DNA of 64,000 nt from Hyphomicrobiales bacterium (GCA_017305715.1 JAFKKG010000013.1:62001-126000), one strand, 5' to 3'; counted from the stretch's first letter, positions 51,759 through 61,510 are shown. The notes: generated by a model not told the origin, from the letters alone. Made by a program: numbers and translations.

Positions 51759-52765
51759 ATTCGCGCAGCATTGTATGGGCGGTTGTGCTGGCGGCGCTGA
51801 TCGCGCTGCCCTTCGTCTATCGCGATCCCTATCATTTGCACATCCTGGTGCTGATCCTGATCTGGTCGTTCGCCTATACGTCCTGGTCGATCATGGGCCG
51901 CTTCGGCCTGGTGTCCCTCGGCCATGGCGGCTTCATGGGGGTGGGCGCCTACGTCACGGCGCTGCTGTGGAACCATCTCGGCGTCACGCCATGGATCGGC
52001 ATTCCGCTCAGCATGGCGTGCGCCGGTTTGCTCGCGGTGATCGTCGCCTATCCCTGCTTTCGCTTCCGCATCACCGGGCATTATTTCGTGCTGGTGACGC
52101 TGGCGCTGTCAGGCATCGTGCTGCAGGTCATCACGGCGACGCGCGACTACACCGGCGGTTCGCTCGGCTACACGCCGAACCGCACCAAGGGCAGCCAGCT
52201 GCTGGCGCTGCAGTTCGACGACAAGATCACCTGGTATCTGATCGCGCTGTTTGTCTGGGTCGTCGGGCTTCTGATCTGGCGCTGGGTCGACCGCAGCATG
52301 AGCCGCTACGCCATGGAGGCGATCTCGGACGACGAGGATGCGGCGGCCGCGGCCGGCGTCAACGTGACCTATGAAAAGCTCAAGATCACGCTGATCTCGG
52401 CGCTGATGACCGCGCTGGCGGGTGCGCTGTACTGCCAGTACCAGATGTTCATCTCGCCCGACACGGTCAGCGGCATTGCGGTGTCGCTGCAGATGGTGTT
52501 TGCCGTCATCGTCGGTGGCGTCTATGTGTCGCTCGGGCCGACGGTTGGCGCCGTCATCACCATCCTGCTGGCCGAAATCCTGCGCATCTCGTTCGGCACC
52601 AAGGCGGTCGGGTGGGACAACCTCGTCTACGGGGTGCTGCTGGTGCTGTTCATCATATTCCTTCCCAAGGGCATTCTTGGTAGCCTCATTGATCGTTTCA
52701 AGACGCAACCAGAGAAGAAGCCCGCCACGCATGAGCAAGAAATCACAGCAGCCGCTAAGCGATGA
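51755..52765 (+). CDS. livM: ABC transporter permease, LivM-like
   Basis: A 336-residue permease with about 9-10 membrane segments; GRFGLVSLGHGGFMGVGAYVTALL and AISDDEDAAAAAGVNVTYEKLKITLISALMTALAGALY are diagnostic of LivM. GTG start at 51755 in a GTGA overlap with livH. The last 35 bases overlap the PPK2 gene that follows in another frame. With LivH, LivG, LivF and the binding protein it completes a five-gene ABC importer. Confidence 0.93.
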   Translation: MNSRSIVWAVVLAALIALPFVYRDPYHLHILVLILIWSFAYTSWSIMGRFGLVSLGHGGFMGVGAYVTALLWNHLGVTPWIGIPLSMACAGLLAVIVAYPCFRFRITGHYFVLVTLALSGIVLQVITATRDYTGGSLGYTPNRTKGSQLLALQFDDKITWYLIALFVWVVGLLIWRWVDRSMSRYAMEAISDDEDAAAAAGVNVTYEKLKITLISALMTALAGALYCQYQMFISPDTVSGIAVSLQMVFAVIVGGVYVSLGPTVGAVITILLAEILRISFGTKAVGWDNLVYGVLLVLFIIFLPKGILGSLIDRFKTQPEKKPATHEQEITAAAKR

Positions 52766-53654
52766 ACTGAAACCCTTCGTCGTCCCGTTCCGCTATGACG
52801 GCACCGGCGAGTTTCACCTGAAATCGCACAAGACCGGCGAGAAGGGCGGCCTCGACAAGGACAAGGGCGAGAAGATCATCGAGGCCAACCGCAAGCGGCT
52901 CAGCGACTTCCAGGAAAAGCTCTACGCGCAGGACAATTGGTCCGTCCTGCTGGTGTTCCAGGGCATGGACGCCGCCGGCAAGGATTCCGCGATCAAGAGC
53001 GTGTTCGACGGCATCAATCCGCAGGGCTGCGAGGTGACGTCGTTCAAGCAGCCATCCACCAGGGAACTCGACCACGACTTTCTCTGGCGCAGCATGATCG
53101 CGCTGCCGGAGCGCGGCCGCATCGGCATCTTCAACCGTTCGTATTACGAGGAATGCCTCGTGGTGCGCGTGCGCCCTGAAATCCTCGCCAAGCAGAAGAT
53201 CCCGAAAAAACTGGTGACGGCCAACATCTGGCGCGAACGGTTCGAGGATATCTCGGCCATGGAACGCTACCTCGCGCGCAACGGCACCGTGATCCTGAAA
53301 TTCTTCCTCAACGTCTCCAAGGAAGAGCAGCGCGAGCGCTTCCTAGGCCGCCTGGAGGAGCCGGCCAAGAACTGGAAGTTCTCGCTGGCCGACATCTCCG
53401 AACGCGCACTGTGGGCCAAATATCAGGCTGCCTACCAGGACATGATCCGTCACACCGCGGCCAGGCAGGCGCCGTGGCACGTGGTGCCGGCCGATCACAA
53501 ATGGTTCGCCCGGGTCGTGATCGGCTCGACCATCGTTGCCGCGCTCGACAAACTCGACCTGCAGTTCCCCAAAGTCGACAAGGCCGACCGCAGCGAGTTC
53601 AAGCAGGTGCGCGAGGCGCTGCTGGCGGAGGGCAACGCCAAGACAAGGAAGTAG
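52731..53654 (+). CDS. ppk2: Polyphosphate kinase 2 family protein
   Basis: A 307-residue one-domain PPK2 enzyme that uses polyphosphate to phosphorylate nucleotides (ADP/GDP or AMP). Walker A is GMDAAGKDS (residues 79-87), the DHD pair lies in TRELDHDFLWR, and the lid/Walker B motif is FNRSYYEECLVVRV. The fold continues with a Trp/Lys-rich ending, WFARVVIGSTIVAALDKLDLQFP. The ATG at 52731 lies inside livM (35-base overlap), with AGAGAAG before it, so translation may be coupled to the transporter. Class I versus III substrate preference cannot be decided here. Confidence 0.93.
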   Translation: MSKKSQQPLSDELKPFVVPFRYDGTGEFHLKSHKTGEKGGLDKDKGEKIIEANRKRLSDFQEKLYAQDNWSVLLVFQGMDAAGKDSAIKSVFDGINPQGCEVTSFKQPSTRELDHDFLWRSMIALPERGRIGIFNRSYYEECLVVRVRPEILAKQKIPKKLVTANIWRERFEDISAMERYLARNGTVILKFFLNVSKEEQRERFLGRLEEPAKNWKFSLADISERALWAKYQAAYQDMIRHTAARQAPWHVVPADHKWFARVVIGSTIVAALDKLDLQFPKVDKADRSEFKQVREALLAEGNAKTRK

Positions 53655-53663
53655 GATGGGCCG

Positions 53664-53921
53664 TCAGTCCCGGCCACCCTCCAGGCCGTATTCCCGATAG
53701 ATCGCCTCCGGATCGGCTTCCGGAAACAGGCGGCACTTCGCCTGGGCCAGATGCAGGCCCTCGCTGCCGGGGGCGCAGCCGGCAACCAGGAGTTTTCGGA
53801 TATCCTCCATATGGGGAAGCGGCTGGATTTTCTCGGGAAGCTGTTGGAGCGCGACCAGGGCGGTGGCGAGGGCCTGCGTCACGACCCACTCGTCGTGCCC
53901 CGTAATTCCCTTCTTTGACAT
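53664..53921 (-). CDS. Hypothetical protein, 85 residues
   Basis: No family recognised. A soluble helical protein (VVTQALATALVALQQLPEKIQPLPHMEDIRKLL), rich in Ala, Leu and Gln, with two Cys (CAPGSEG and KCRLFPEAD). It converges on ppk2, with only 9 bases between the stops. ATG at 53921 is followed by MSKKGITGHDEW. Confidence 0.65.
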   Translation of the reverse strand: MSKKGITGHDEWVVTQALATALVALQQLPEKIQPLPHMEDIRKLLVAGCAPGSEGLHLAQAKCRLFPEADPEAIYREYGLEGGRD

Positions 53922-53994
53922 GAGACAGCCTCCTGTCGGATCGGTACCCGGCAGTCTAGGTCAATAAACGGGGTTTGCGCAAAAGTTGAGGCGG

Positions 53995-54444
53995 TCAGGT
54001 GCGATCGGGCTTGGCTTCGTCGTCGTCGTCCACCTTGACCAGTGTCAGAAGCCTGAGCGTCAGGAAGGTAAAAATAGCGACCGTGACGGCAACATCATAA
54101 CTGCCGAGCCCGATGGATACACCGATCGCGCCGGTCGCCCACAGGCTCGCCGCCGTCGCGGTGCCGTGAACCGAACCGCCCTGTTTGAGGATGGCGCCGC
54201 CGCCGATGAAGCCGATCCCGGTAATCAGCCCCTCGACGACCTTCGCCATGCCGTCCGGCGAGTGCACGAGCAGGGTTTCGCTGGCTTGCACGAAGCCGCA
54301 ACTGGCCATGGCAACGAGCGGAAAGGTTCTCAGTCCGGCGCTTCGGGCGCGCTTCTCACGATCCCAGCCGATCGGCGCGGCAAGCGCGAAGGCAGCGGCC
54401 AGCGCAAGAAAGTGACTACCGATCTGAAACTTGTCCAAACGCAC
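53995..54444 (-). CDS. MgtC/SapB family membrane protein
   Basis: A 149-residue inner-membrane protein with four hydrophobic segments: ALAAAFALAAPIGWDREKRARSAGLRTFPLVAMASCGF, GLITGIGFIGGGAILKQGG, LWATGAIGVSIGLGSYDVAV and FTFLTLRLLTLV. These are the MgtC domain hallmarks (Asp-Arg-Glu in the first loop, GGGAILK). The family is linked to magnesium-limited growth and control of F-ATPase; function here is not shown. It lacks the C-terminal cytoplasmic domain of longer MgtC proteins. GTG start at 54444. Confidence 0.88.
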   Translation of the reverse strand: MRLDKFQIGSHFLALAAAFALAAPIGWDREKRARSAGLRTFPLVAMASCGFVQASETLLVHSPDGMAKVVEGLITGIGFIGGGAILKQGGSVHGTATAASLWATGAIGVSIGLGSYDVAVTVAIFTFLTLRLLTLVKVDDDDEAKPDRT

Positions 54445-54561
54445 ATCCCGCTTGCGAACCGCTCACCGGTTCATACAGCTCGGACCTGCGCGCCACCATG
54501 CGGCTTTAAGCGCCGGAGCAGGGTGGAACAAATACGGCGTCCCTGCACGGCGCACCCGCGT

Positions 54562-54693
54562 TCAGCTCCGTTGCTGCGGTTGCGTGATCGCCGATGTCTG
54601 GATGTGCAACTGCCGAACCGTGGTCAACGTCGCAAACAGGACCGCAATGCCAAAGACGGTCAACAGGGTCAGCAGGAGAAACCGCGGGCTCAT
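54562..54693 (-). CDS. Small single-pass membrane peptide, hypothetical
   Basis: A 43-residue ORF, MSPRFLLLTLLTVFGIAVLF..., with one N-terminal membrane helix and a polar tail ending QPQQRS. GGGAGCGGAGC precedes the ATG at 54693. Not recognised; it may be a small membrane protein of the alphaproteobacterial type. Length makes it uncertain. Confidence 0.4.
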   Translation of the reverse strand: MSPRFLLLTLLTVFGIAVLFATLTTVRQLHIQTSAITQPQQRS

Positions 54694-54966
54694 GCTCCGC
54701 TCCCTTTTCAGATCTCCACCCATCCCAAAGATGGGCGTTCTGGCCTGACTTTCAACCGCCATATCCCGCGGTACCGTGCCCGGGGTCACGGAAGGCCGGC
54801 ACGGTCGTCCCATTAGGTCACCCCTCCTGACCATCTTTAGGCATTGCGGCGGGGCGCATTTCTCGTCTAGAACGCCTGTGGAACGTGGTCCCGGCAACGA
54901 ACCGTCAATGGTTTTGTCCGAGGATTTCGGCTCCTCAAGGGTCTGGCAATGCTGATTCGCAGCGAA

Positions 54967-55077
54967 ATGTCTGGAGTTCAGGGTGAAGCGGCTTCGGCCG
55001 TTCGCGCCCCCGCGATTCCGGCTGCGACCTTGCCCACCCTCATTATTGGCGGGCTTCTGCTTCTTATCGGCCCCTGA
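54967..55077 (+). CDS. Leucine-rich leader peptide of leuA (attenuator)
   Basis: A 36-residue ORF, MSGVQGEAAS... ending LPTLIIGGLLLLIGP then stop. In the last 15 codons there are six Leu and three Ile codons, placed just before the stop, as in leader peptides that sense leucine. The sequence CCCCTGA around its stop (55071-55077) can pair with TCAGGGG at 55107-55113, or GGCCC with GGGCC at 55069-55082, giving competing hairpins. leuA starts 100 bases downstream. Too short for standard ORF calls. Confidence 0.7.
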   Translation: MSGVQGEAASAVRAPAIPAATLPTLIIGGLLLLIGP

Positions 55078-55136
55078 GGGCCGTCTGGGCGGTTGCGCCT
55101 GGGCACTCAGGGGTTGCGTGAGACCAAAAACCCTTC
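55069..55136 (+). promoter_or_regulatory. Putative attenuator structures before leuA
   Basis: GGCCC-CTGA-GGGCC (55069-55082) competes with CCCCTGA/TCAGGGG (55071-55077 with 55107-55113). A later stem from GGGTT to AACCC is weak and has no T-run, so the terminator is not textbook. Read by eye only. Confidence 0.45.
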
Positions 55137-55176
55137 AGCGCCCGGCAAACGGCGCACCACCCAAAGGAATTTGCAG

Positions 55177-56739
<1,563 letters not shown>

Positions 56740-56762
56740 CGGCGAACCAAAAGAGATACCGG

Positions 56763-56789
56763 AACGCGGCGCCCTCGGCGCCGCGTTTT
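56763..56789 (+). terminator. Intrinsic terminator after leuA
   Basis: Perfect 11-bp stem AACGCGGCGCC / GGCGCCGCGTT (56763-56773 and 56777-56787), loop CTC, then TT within a GTTTTG run. Confidence 0.9.
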
Positions 56790-56938
56790 GCTTTGCAGGG
56801 GCACTTGGGTGACGGCACCGTGATTCCAGTCACTGCGCAACCATCCGGAATTGGCCAGCCTCGATGCCGACCCTTAATGATCGTCAGCGTCCCTTGAATG
56901 GGCGTTGAGGGACAAACGGCCTGTTGAAGGAGACAATC

Positions 56939-57148
56939 ATGGCCAACACGCAAGCTGTGCTGAACGGCGACGGCCTCGCTACGCTGTCGGATGCCGATCT
57001 CGACCAGGTCAGCGGAGGTTTCTTCATTTTCATCGGCCTCGGCGTCGTCCTGGGAATAGCCTACTGCGCCGCGGATGGATCGCTGGTGCCGCCGCCGGCC
57101 CCGAACCCGAGGGGTGACTTCCCCAGGGGCCCGAAGAACATGGGCTGA
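56939..57148 (+). CDS. Small peptide with a double-glycine type leader
   Basis: A 69-residue ORF. The first 27 residues, MANTQAVLNGDG then LATLSDADLDQVSGG, form a leader of the kind 'LSDxELDxVxGG' that is cut after Gly-Gly and exported by peptidase-containing ABC transporters. The mature part would start FFIFIGLGVVLGIAYCAADGS (hydrophobic) and continue with a Pro/Arg/Gly-rich tail with one Cys. It resembles bacteriocin-like or signal peptides. No matching transporter, immunity or modifying gene is in the window. GAAGGAGA lies 7 bases before the ATG. A perfect 20-bp palindrome follows. Confidence 0.7.
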   Translation: MANTQAVLNGDGLATLSDADLDQVSGGFFIFIGLGVVLGIAYCAADGSLVPPPAPNPRGDFPRGPKNMG

Positions 57149-57177
57149 TCAACCATCGAGCCTGTTTCGAAACGACA

Positions 57178-57197
57178 CCGCGCCCGATCGGGCGCGG
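57178..57197 (+). terminator. Palindrome after the double-glycine peptide gene
   Basis: Perfect 20-bp palindrome CCGCGCCCGA / TCGGGCGCGG, 29 bases after the stop. It lacks a T-run but could stop or stabilise the transcript. Confidence 0.55.
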
Positions 57198-57244
57198 CAT
57201 CGTGCGTTCGAATGTCTGGGGTCTGGCGACCGGGCTGTCCGCAG

Positions 57245-57448
57245 CTATTTCCGTCCGGGTGCAGGCAGCTGGACCGGAACGTGCGGTGAGGTGCTGACGA
57301 CCCTTGTGCTGCCGTCCGAACAGGTCGGGCTCCGCTCGGCCGCGTTCCGGAGGGCTTCCAATACCAGGATGAATTTTTCTGAAAGCATGGCGTGTTCCAC
57401 TTCGTTGAGGATGTCACCGCTCGTCTTGGTGAAATTGGATTGGCTCAA
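57245..57448 (-). CDS. Possible small protein, hypothetical
   Basis: A 67-residue reading frame beginning TTG, with sequence SQSNFTKTSGDILNEVEHAML then SEKFILVLEALRNAAERSP. The first 40 residues have the balanced composition of a real helical protein, unlike the Arg/Pro-rich shadow frames nearby. The start is weak: TTG with no ribosome site seen. It lies in the 460-base stretch between the double-glycine peptide and the emrB-like gene, which otherwise holds nothing recognisable. Confidence 0.35.
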   Translation of the reverse strand: MSQSNFTKTSGDILNEVEHAMLSEKFILVLEALRNAAERSPTCSDGSTRVVSTSPHVPVQLPAPGRK

Positions 57449-57611
57449 TAAGCGGTCATTATGCCGGGCAATGGTTTCAGGATGTGTGCGTCAGATCACT
57501 AAAATGGTTTCACGGCCGGGGAGAAATGTTTCATCAAGGCCGGTCCGCGAAGCAGATATCACGGAAATGCGAGCGGCCGGGCCGGCAGGAGTCCGGTGAT
57601 TTTGCCCCGTA

Positions 57612-59171
57612 TCACGCCGCCTTGCGGCCGCGGACCATCAGGACGAACAGCACCGCGAGCCCTGACGTTACCGTGTACATCGTGAACGCGTTCAGATAGC
57701 CGATCATCATCGACTGGCGGGCGATCTCCTTGGCCACCTTGGCCAGGCCCGGTACGGTGTCGAAATTCCAGGCGCCGTTCATGCCCGGCGTCATCAGCGC
57801 CCGGTTATAGGGCGAGATCATCTCGGTCATCCGGCTGTAATTGGCCCCCGACGTGCGCACGATCTCGGCGATCGACAGCGAGATGAAGAAGCTCGATCCG
57901 ATGTTGCGCAAGAGATGGAAGATCGCGGACGCCTCGGCATAGTGCCTGGCGTCCAGCGTGCCGAACGCCACCGCCGTGATCGGCACCCAGACCACGCCCA
58001 CCGCAAACCCCTGGATCACGCTGTTGATGACCAGGATCTCCATCGTGACGTTGAGGTCGAAGGTCAGCATCCACAGCCCCGCCAGAGTCTGCAGGCCGAA
58101 GCCGAAGGCCATGCTGATGCGCGGATCGATCCGGTTCATGAAACCGGCGATCATGAAGCCGACCAGCATGCCGACGCCGCGGGACCCGATCACCTGTCCG
58201 ACCAGTGCGTCGGGATAGCCGGCCTGCTGCTGCAACAGCGGCGGCAGCAGCACCATCGGCGTGAAATTCAGCATGCCGTAGATCGTCACCAACGCCAGCC
58301 CGATCGCGTAATTGCGGTCGCTCAGCAGTTTCAAATTCACGAACGGGTTCTTCGCGCCGAGGCTGTGCACGAGGAAGACATAGAACGCGATGCCCGCGAT
58401 CAGGCATTCGATCACGATCTCGGTCGAGTCGAACCAGTCGAGCCGCACGCCGCGCGCCAGCACGAGCTGGATGGCGGCCAGCGCCGTCGCCAGCGCGATG
58501 AAGCCGGTCCAGTCGAAGCGCACCTTGGTGAGTTCGCTGTCGGAAGGCAGCGTCCAGGCCATGCCGATCGTGGCTGCGATGCCGATCGGCACCAGCATGT
58601 AGAACGACCAGCGCCAGCTATAGGCCTCGGCAAGATAGCCGCCATAGACCGGACCGAACACGGGCGCCACCGCGACCGCCATCCCGAAGATCGACATCAC
58701 CATCGTATGCTGGCGGCGCGGGAAGGTCGCGAACAGGATCGACTGCGACAGCGGCACCAAAGGCGCGCCCGCGCCGCCCTGCAGGATGCGCCACAGCACC
58801 AGCATTTCGAGCGATTGCGCCATGCCGCACAACAGCGTCGCGAGCGTGAAGCTTGCCACCGACCACACCATCACGCGCTTGGCTCCGAAGCGCGACACCA
58901 GCCAGCCCGTCATCGGCGTCACCACGGCGGTCGCCAGGATGTTGAAGGTCATCACCCAGGCGATCTCGTCCTGGGTCGCCGACAGCGCGCCCTGCATCTG
59001 CGGCAGGATGGTCGAGGTCGTGAGCAGCGCGGTGCCATAGAGCGAAGAGCCGAGCACCACAGTCATCAGCGTCAGATATCGCTGCGCCGTGGACAGGGTC
59101 CCGGCGCCGTCCTCGGCCTCCATGCTTGCGGTGGAGCTCAGGGCGATGTCCCTTGCGGCGGCTGTCGTCAA
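57612..59171 (-). CDS. emrB: DHA2 family MFS multidrug efflux permease (EmrB-like)
   Basis: A 519-residue membrane protein with 14 segments. TLMTVVLGSSLYGTALLTTSTILPQMQGALSATQDEIAWVMTFNILATAVVTPMTGWLVSRFGAKRVMVWSV is the DHA2 opening with motif A, and RILQGGAGAPLVPLSQSIL is the family motif C region. It would work with the HlyD-type adaptor encoded on the other side of the marR gene. The start is uncertain: TTG at 59171 or ATG at 59123 (MEAEDGAGTLSTAQRY). The marR gene diverges 45 bases away. Confidence 0.93.
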   Translation of the reverse strand: MTTAAARDIALSSTASMEAEDGAGTLSTAQRYLTLMTVVLGSSLYGTALLTTSTILPQMQGALSATQDEIAWVMTFNILATAVVTPMTGWLVSRFGAKRVMVWSVASFTLATLLCGMAQSLEMLVLWRILQGGAGAPLVPLSQSILFATFPRRQHTMVMSIFGMAVAVAPVFGPVYGGYLAEAYSWRWSFYMLVPIGIAATIGMAWTLPSDSELTKVRFDWTGFIALATALAAIQLVLARGVRLDWFDSTEIVIECLIAGIAFYVFLVHSLGAKNPFVNLKLLSDRNYAIGLALVTIYGMLNFTPMVLLPPLLQQQAGYPDALVGQVIGSRGVGMLVGFMIAGFMNRIDPRISMAFGFGLQTLAGLWMLTFDLNVTMEILVINSVIQGFAVGVVWVPITAVAFGTLDARHYAEASAIFHLLRNIGSSFFISLSIAEIVRTSGANYSRMTEMISPYNRALMTPGMNGAWNFDTVPGLAKVAKEIARQSMMIGYLNAFTMYTVTSGLAVLFVLMVRGRKAA

Positions 59172-59172
59172 A

Positions 59173-59191
59173 TACTAACCTAGCTTACTAA
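59173..59191. promoter_or_regulatory. Possible MarR binding site: TACTAA direct repeats
   Basis: TACTAA occurs twice (59173-59178 and 59186-59191), 13 bases apart, in the 45-base gap between the emrB-like and marR genes. Suggestive of an operator; not a perfect inverted repeat. Confidence 0.4.
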
Positions 59192-59216
59192 TTTCAGGGC
59201 GGCTACAACAAGCGCC

Positions 59217-59738
59217 ATGCCAAATACCGACGAATATATTGGGGTCGTGATTTCGGACGTTGCCCGGCTGCTCCGGACCGAGTTCGATCGCCGCGTGCGG
59301 CGTCTCGGCATCACCCGCGCGCAATGGCTGGTGCTGACCCGCCTGCACCGCCGTCCCGGCGCCTCGCATTCCGAACTGGCCGAGATGATGGAGGTCGAAA
59401 AGGCCACCGCCGGGCGCATGATCGACCGACTGGTGGCCAATGGCTGGGTCGAACGCCGCACCCAAGCCGACGACCGCCGCGTCAAGCGCGTGTACCTCAC
59501 GAAGGAAGCCGAGCGGGTGCACAAGCGCATCTGGCGCGTCGCCGAAGACACCGTCGATGCCGCGCTCGTCGATCTTGCCGCGCCGGAGCGCAAACAGCTG
59601 ATGACCTTGTTGCAGCGCATCAAGAAAACCCTGGTGTCGGCCGATGACGGCGACGGATCAGCAACGTCGTTGGTGAATGGCAGCCGAAGGCGAAATGCCC
59701 TGGCGAACGGCCGGCTCAACGGCAGGGCGGCGCCATGA
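59217..59738 (+). CDS. MarR family transcriptional regulator
   Basis: A 173-residue regulator with the MarR winged helix: ITRAQWLVLTRLHRRPGASHSELAEMMEVEKATAGRMIDRLVANGWVERRTQADDRRVKRVYLTKEA. Helices before and after form the dimer interface. It lies between the divergent emrB-like gene and the emrA-like gene, its stop overlapping the latter's start as ATGA, and probably represses both. Inducer unknown. The C-terminal ~25 residues (SLVNGSRRRNALANGRLNGRAAP) are a basic tail. Confidence 0.93.
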   Translation: MPNTDEYIGVVISDVARLLRTEFDRRVRRLGITRAQWLVLTRLHRRPGASHSELAEMMEVEKATAGRMIDRLVANGWVERRTQADDRRVKRVYLTKEAERVHKRIWRVAEDTVDAALVDLAAPERKQLMTLLQRIKKTLVSADDGDGSATSLVNGSRRRNALANGRLNGRAAP

Positions 59739-60892
59739 CCAGGCGGATGAAGCAGATGGCGCTGGTCGGCGTGCCTGTGCTGGTGCTGGTTGGCGCGCTG
59801 TTCTTCTGGCTGCAGGGCGGCCGCCACATCTCTACCGAAAATGCCTTCGTCAAGGCCGATATCGCCCAGATCGCCAGCGAGGTGCCCGGGCGCATCATCG
59901 AGCTGCGGATCCATGATCACTCCCCGGTCGCGGCCGGCGACGTGCTGCTCCGCCTCGACCCGACGCCGTACGAACTGACGCTCGCCAAGGCCGAGGCCGA
60001 AATCGATTCCGCGCGCGCCGCCGTCGAGCAGCTCAAGGTCAATCTGCGCGAGATCCGCGCCGAAGCCAGAGAGGCGGAAAACAAGCTGGCCTATCTGCAG
60101 ACGCAGGCGCGGCGCCAGCGCGAATTGTCCGGCCGCGGCGTCGCCTCGGCGGCCAAGGTCGAGCAGACCAACAGCGAGGAGCAGGAGGGCGAGGACAAGG
60201 TCGCGGTGCTGCACCAGCGCATCGCGCGCGTCGAGGCGGCTCTGGGCGGCAAGCCCGACCGGCCGACCGATGCGTTCGCCGCCGTGCGCGAAAAGCTGGC
60301 GCTGCGCGATCGCGCCGCGCTCGACCTTGCCTATACCGAGATCAAGGCGCCGAAAGCCGGCGTGGTCGTCAATTTCAAGCTGCAACTCGGCGAGCAGGTC
60401 AGGGCGCAGACGCCGTTGTTTGCGCTGGTCACCGACCGCAGGCCGTGGCTGGAGGCGAATTTCAAGGAGACCGACCTGACCTATGTGACCGTGGGCCAGA
60501 AAGCAAAAGTCGTGCTCGACATGCATCCCGACGTCACCTGGGATGCGGTGGTCGAAAGCATCAGCCCGGCGACCGGCGCGGAGTTCGCGATCCTGCCGGC
60601 GCAAAACGCGTCAGGCAATTGGGTGAAGGTCGTGCAGCGTTTGCCGGTTCGGCTGCGGCTGGTCGAGCAGCCCGGCGAGCCGCCGCTGCGCGCCGGCATG
60701 ACCGCCTATGTCAGCATCGACACCAAGCGCTCCCGCAGCCTCGCCGGCCTGCTGGGCGGCGGCCCCGCGGTAGCGGCGAACCCCCAGCCGCAAGAGACGG
60801 AATCCTGTAATTGCATGGGCGGCTGCTGTCGGCGAACGCTGCAGAACAAAATGCGGGGCGTCCAGCATTATGCATTCGAGATTGGGGCGTAG
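59735..60892 (+). CDS. emrA: HlyD/EmrA family membrane-fusion protein, with altered C-terminus
   Basis: Adaptor of the efflux set, 385 residues as it reads now. One N-terminal membrane anchor (residues 5-25), a HISTENAFVKADIAQIASEVPGRI start of the lipoyl half, a coiled coil (about 85-180) and the second half AYTEIKAPKAGVVVNFKLQLGEQVRAQTPLFALVTDRR. The last ~31 residues (after PQPQET) come from the downstream inserted segment and read Cys-rich nonsense (ESCNCMGGCCRR...). The true ancestral end is not known. The 157 bases at 60642-60798 recur at 61587-61744. Confidence 0.88.
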   Translation: MTRRMKQMALVGVPVLVLVGALFFWLQGGRHISTENAFVKADIAQIASEVPGRIIELRIHDHSPVAAGDVLLRLDPTPYELTLAKAEAEIDSARAAVEQLKVNLREIRAEAREAENKLAYLQTQARRQRELSGRGVASAAKVEQTNSEEQEGEDKVAVLHQRIARVEAALGGKPDRPTDAFAAVREKLALRDRAALDLAYTEIKAPKAGVVVNFKLQLGEQVRAQTPLFALVTDRRPWLEANFKETDLTYVTVGQKAKVVLDMHPDVTWDAVVESISPATGAEFAILPAQNASGNWVKVVQRLPVRLRLVEQPGEPPLRAGMTAYVSIDTKRSRSLAGLLGGGPAVAANPQPQETESCNCMGGCCRRTLQNKMRGVQHYAFEIGA

Positions 60893-61510
60893 TGCTTTCA
60901 TGCTCTCGGGAGTTTGGGAAGAGACCAGCCGATCCTGCTTCCCTCCGAGATAAAGAACGGGTACGGGGCATTCCACGAACGCTTTCGTGGCATCAACCTC
61001 GAGCGCTGCTTTGGTGCGAGCAACCAGCAATGCCGGGTCGACCGACCGTAGACATTTGACGGTGTCGCGGACCATCGCGGTCGGAGGATGGCTGCCCAAA
61101 AGGAACCACCGCAGCAAAGGTATCTGAATTGGCGAACGGAACATCCAGGGCTGCAGGATGTGCCGAACGAAATCCGGAATCCAGGCCACGGGTTTGGCGA
61201 CGAAGCTTGCAACAAGGATAACCGCTACCAGATTTTCGTGTCCGTGGGCGGCGAGGCGTAAGGCAAGCGGTCCCGAGAACGACTCACCCAGAATGGCAAA
61301 CGGCCGGTCTTGCGGCAGTAGACGCACAACATGTGCCTCCAGTGCGGGATAATCGCCGCCGCTTTCTTTGGGAAAGGCGATCACGATCGGTTCGAACTCG
61401 GATGGCAGCGTGTCAATGAGCCATTTGAAGAGCTGACCCGTCCCGTCGAGGCCTGGAAGCAAAACCAGCGAGAGCGAGGACGAAAACCGCTTTGTTTGCT
61501 GCCCGATCAT
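60611..61510 (-). CDS. Alpha/beta hydrolase, 3' end fused to antisense emrA tail
   Basis: An alpha/beta hydrolase. Oxyanion strand LVLLPGLDGTGQLF, nucleophile Ser77 in LGESFSG, Asp in GGKQDRLV and His in DAPHFVLQRSP. The native fold seems to stop near ITGF, around 60800. The last ~60 residues (RLLRLGVRRYRGAAAQQAG...) are the emrA-like gene read in antisense, so the original stop is lost. The full ORF is 299 residues; the native part is about 237. It lies between the two copies of the 157-bp repeat. Probably functional as a hydrolase, substrate unknown. Confidence 0.8.
   Translation of the reverse strand: MIGQQTKRFSSSLSLVLLPGLDGTGQLFKWLIDTLPSEFEPIVIAFPKESGGDYPALEAHVVRLLPQDRPFAILGESFSGPLALRLAAHGHENLVAVILVASFVAKPVAWIPDFVRHILQPWMFRSPIQIPLLRWFLLGSHPPTAMVRDTVKCLRSVDPALLVARTKAALEVDATKAFVECPVPVLYLGGKQDRLVSSQTPESMKALRPNLECIMLDAPHFVLQRSPTAAAHAITGFRLLRLGVRRYRGAAAQQAGEAAGALGVDADIGGHAGAQRRLAGLLDQPQPNRQTLHDLHPIA
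60642..60798 (+). repeat. 157-bp direct repeat, copy 1 (tail of the emrA-like gene)
   Basis: From TGCCGGTTC to CAAGAGAC. Identical to 61587-61744 except that copy 2 has one extra C near its start. It encodes the last domain of the emrA-like gene (RLRLVEQPGEPPLRAGMTAYVS...). Confidence 0.95.
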
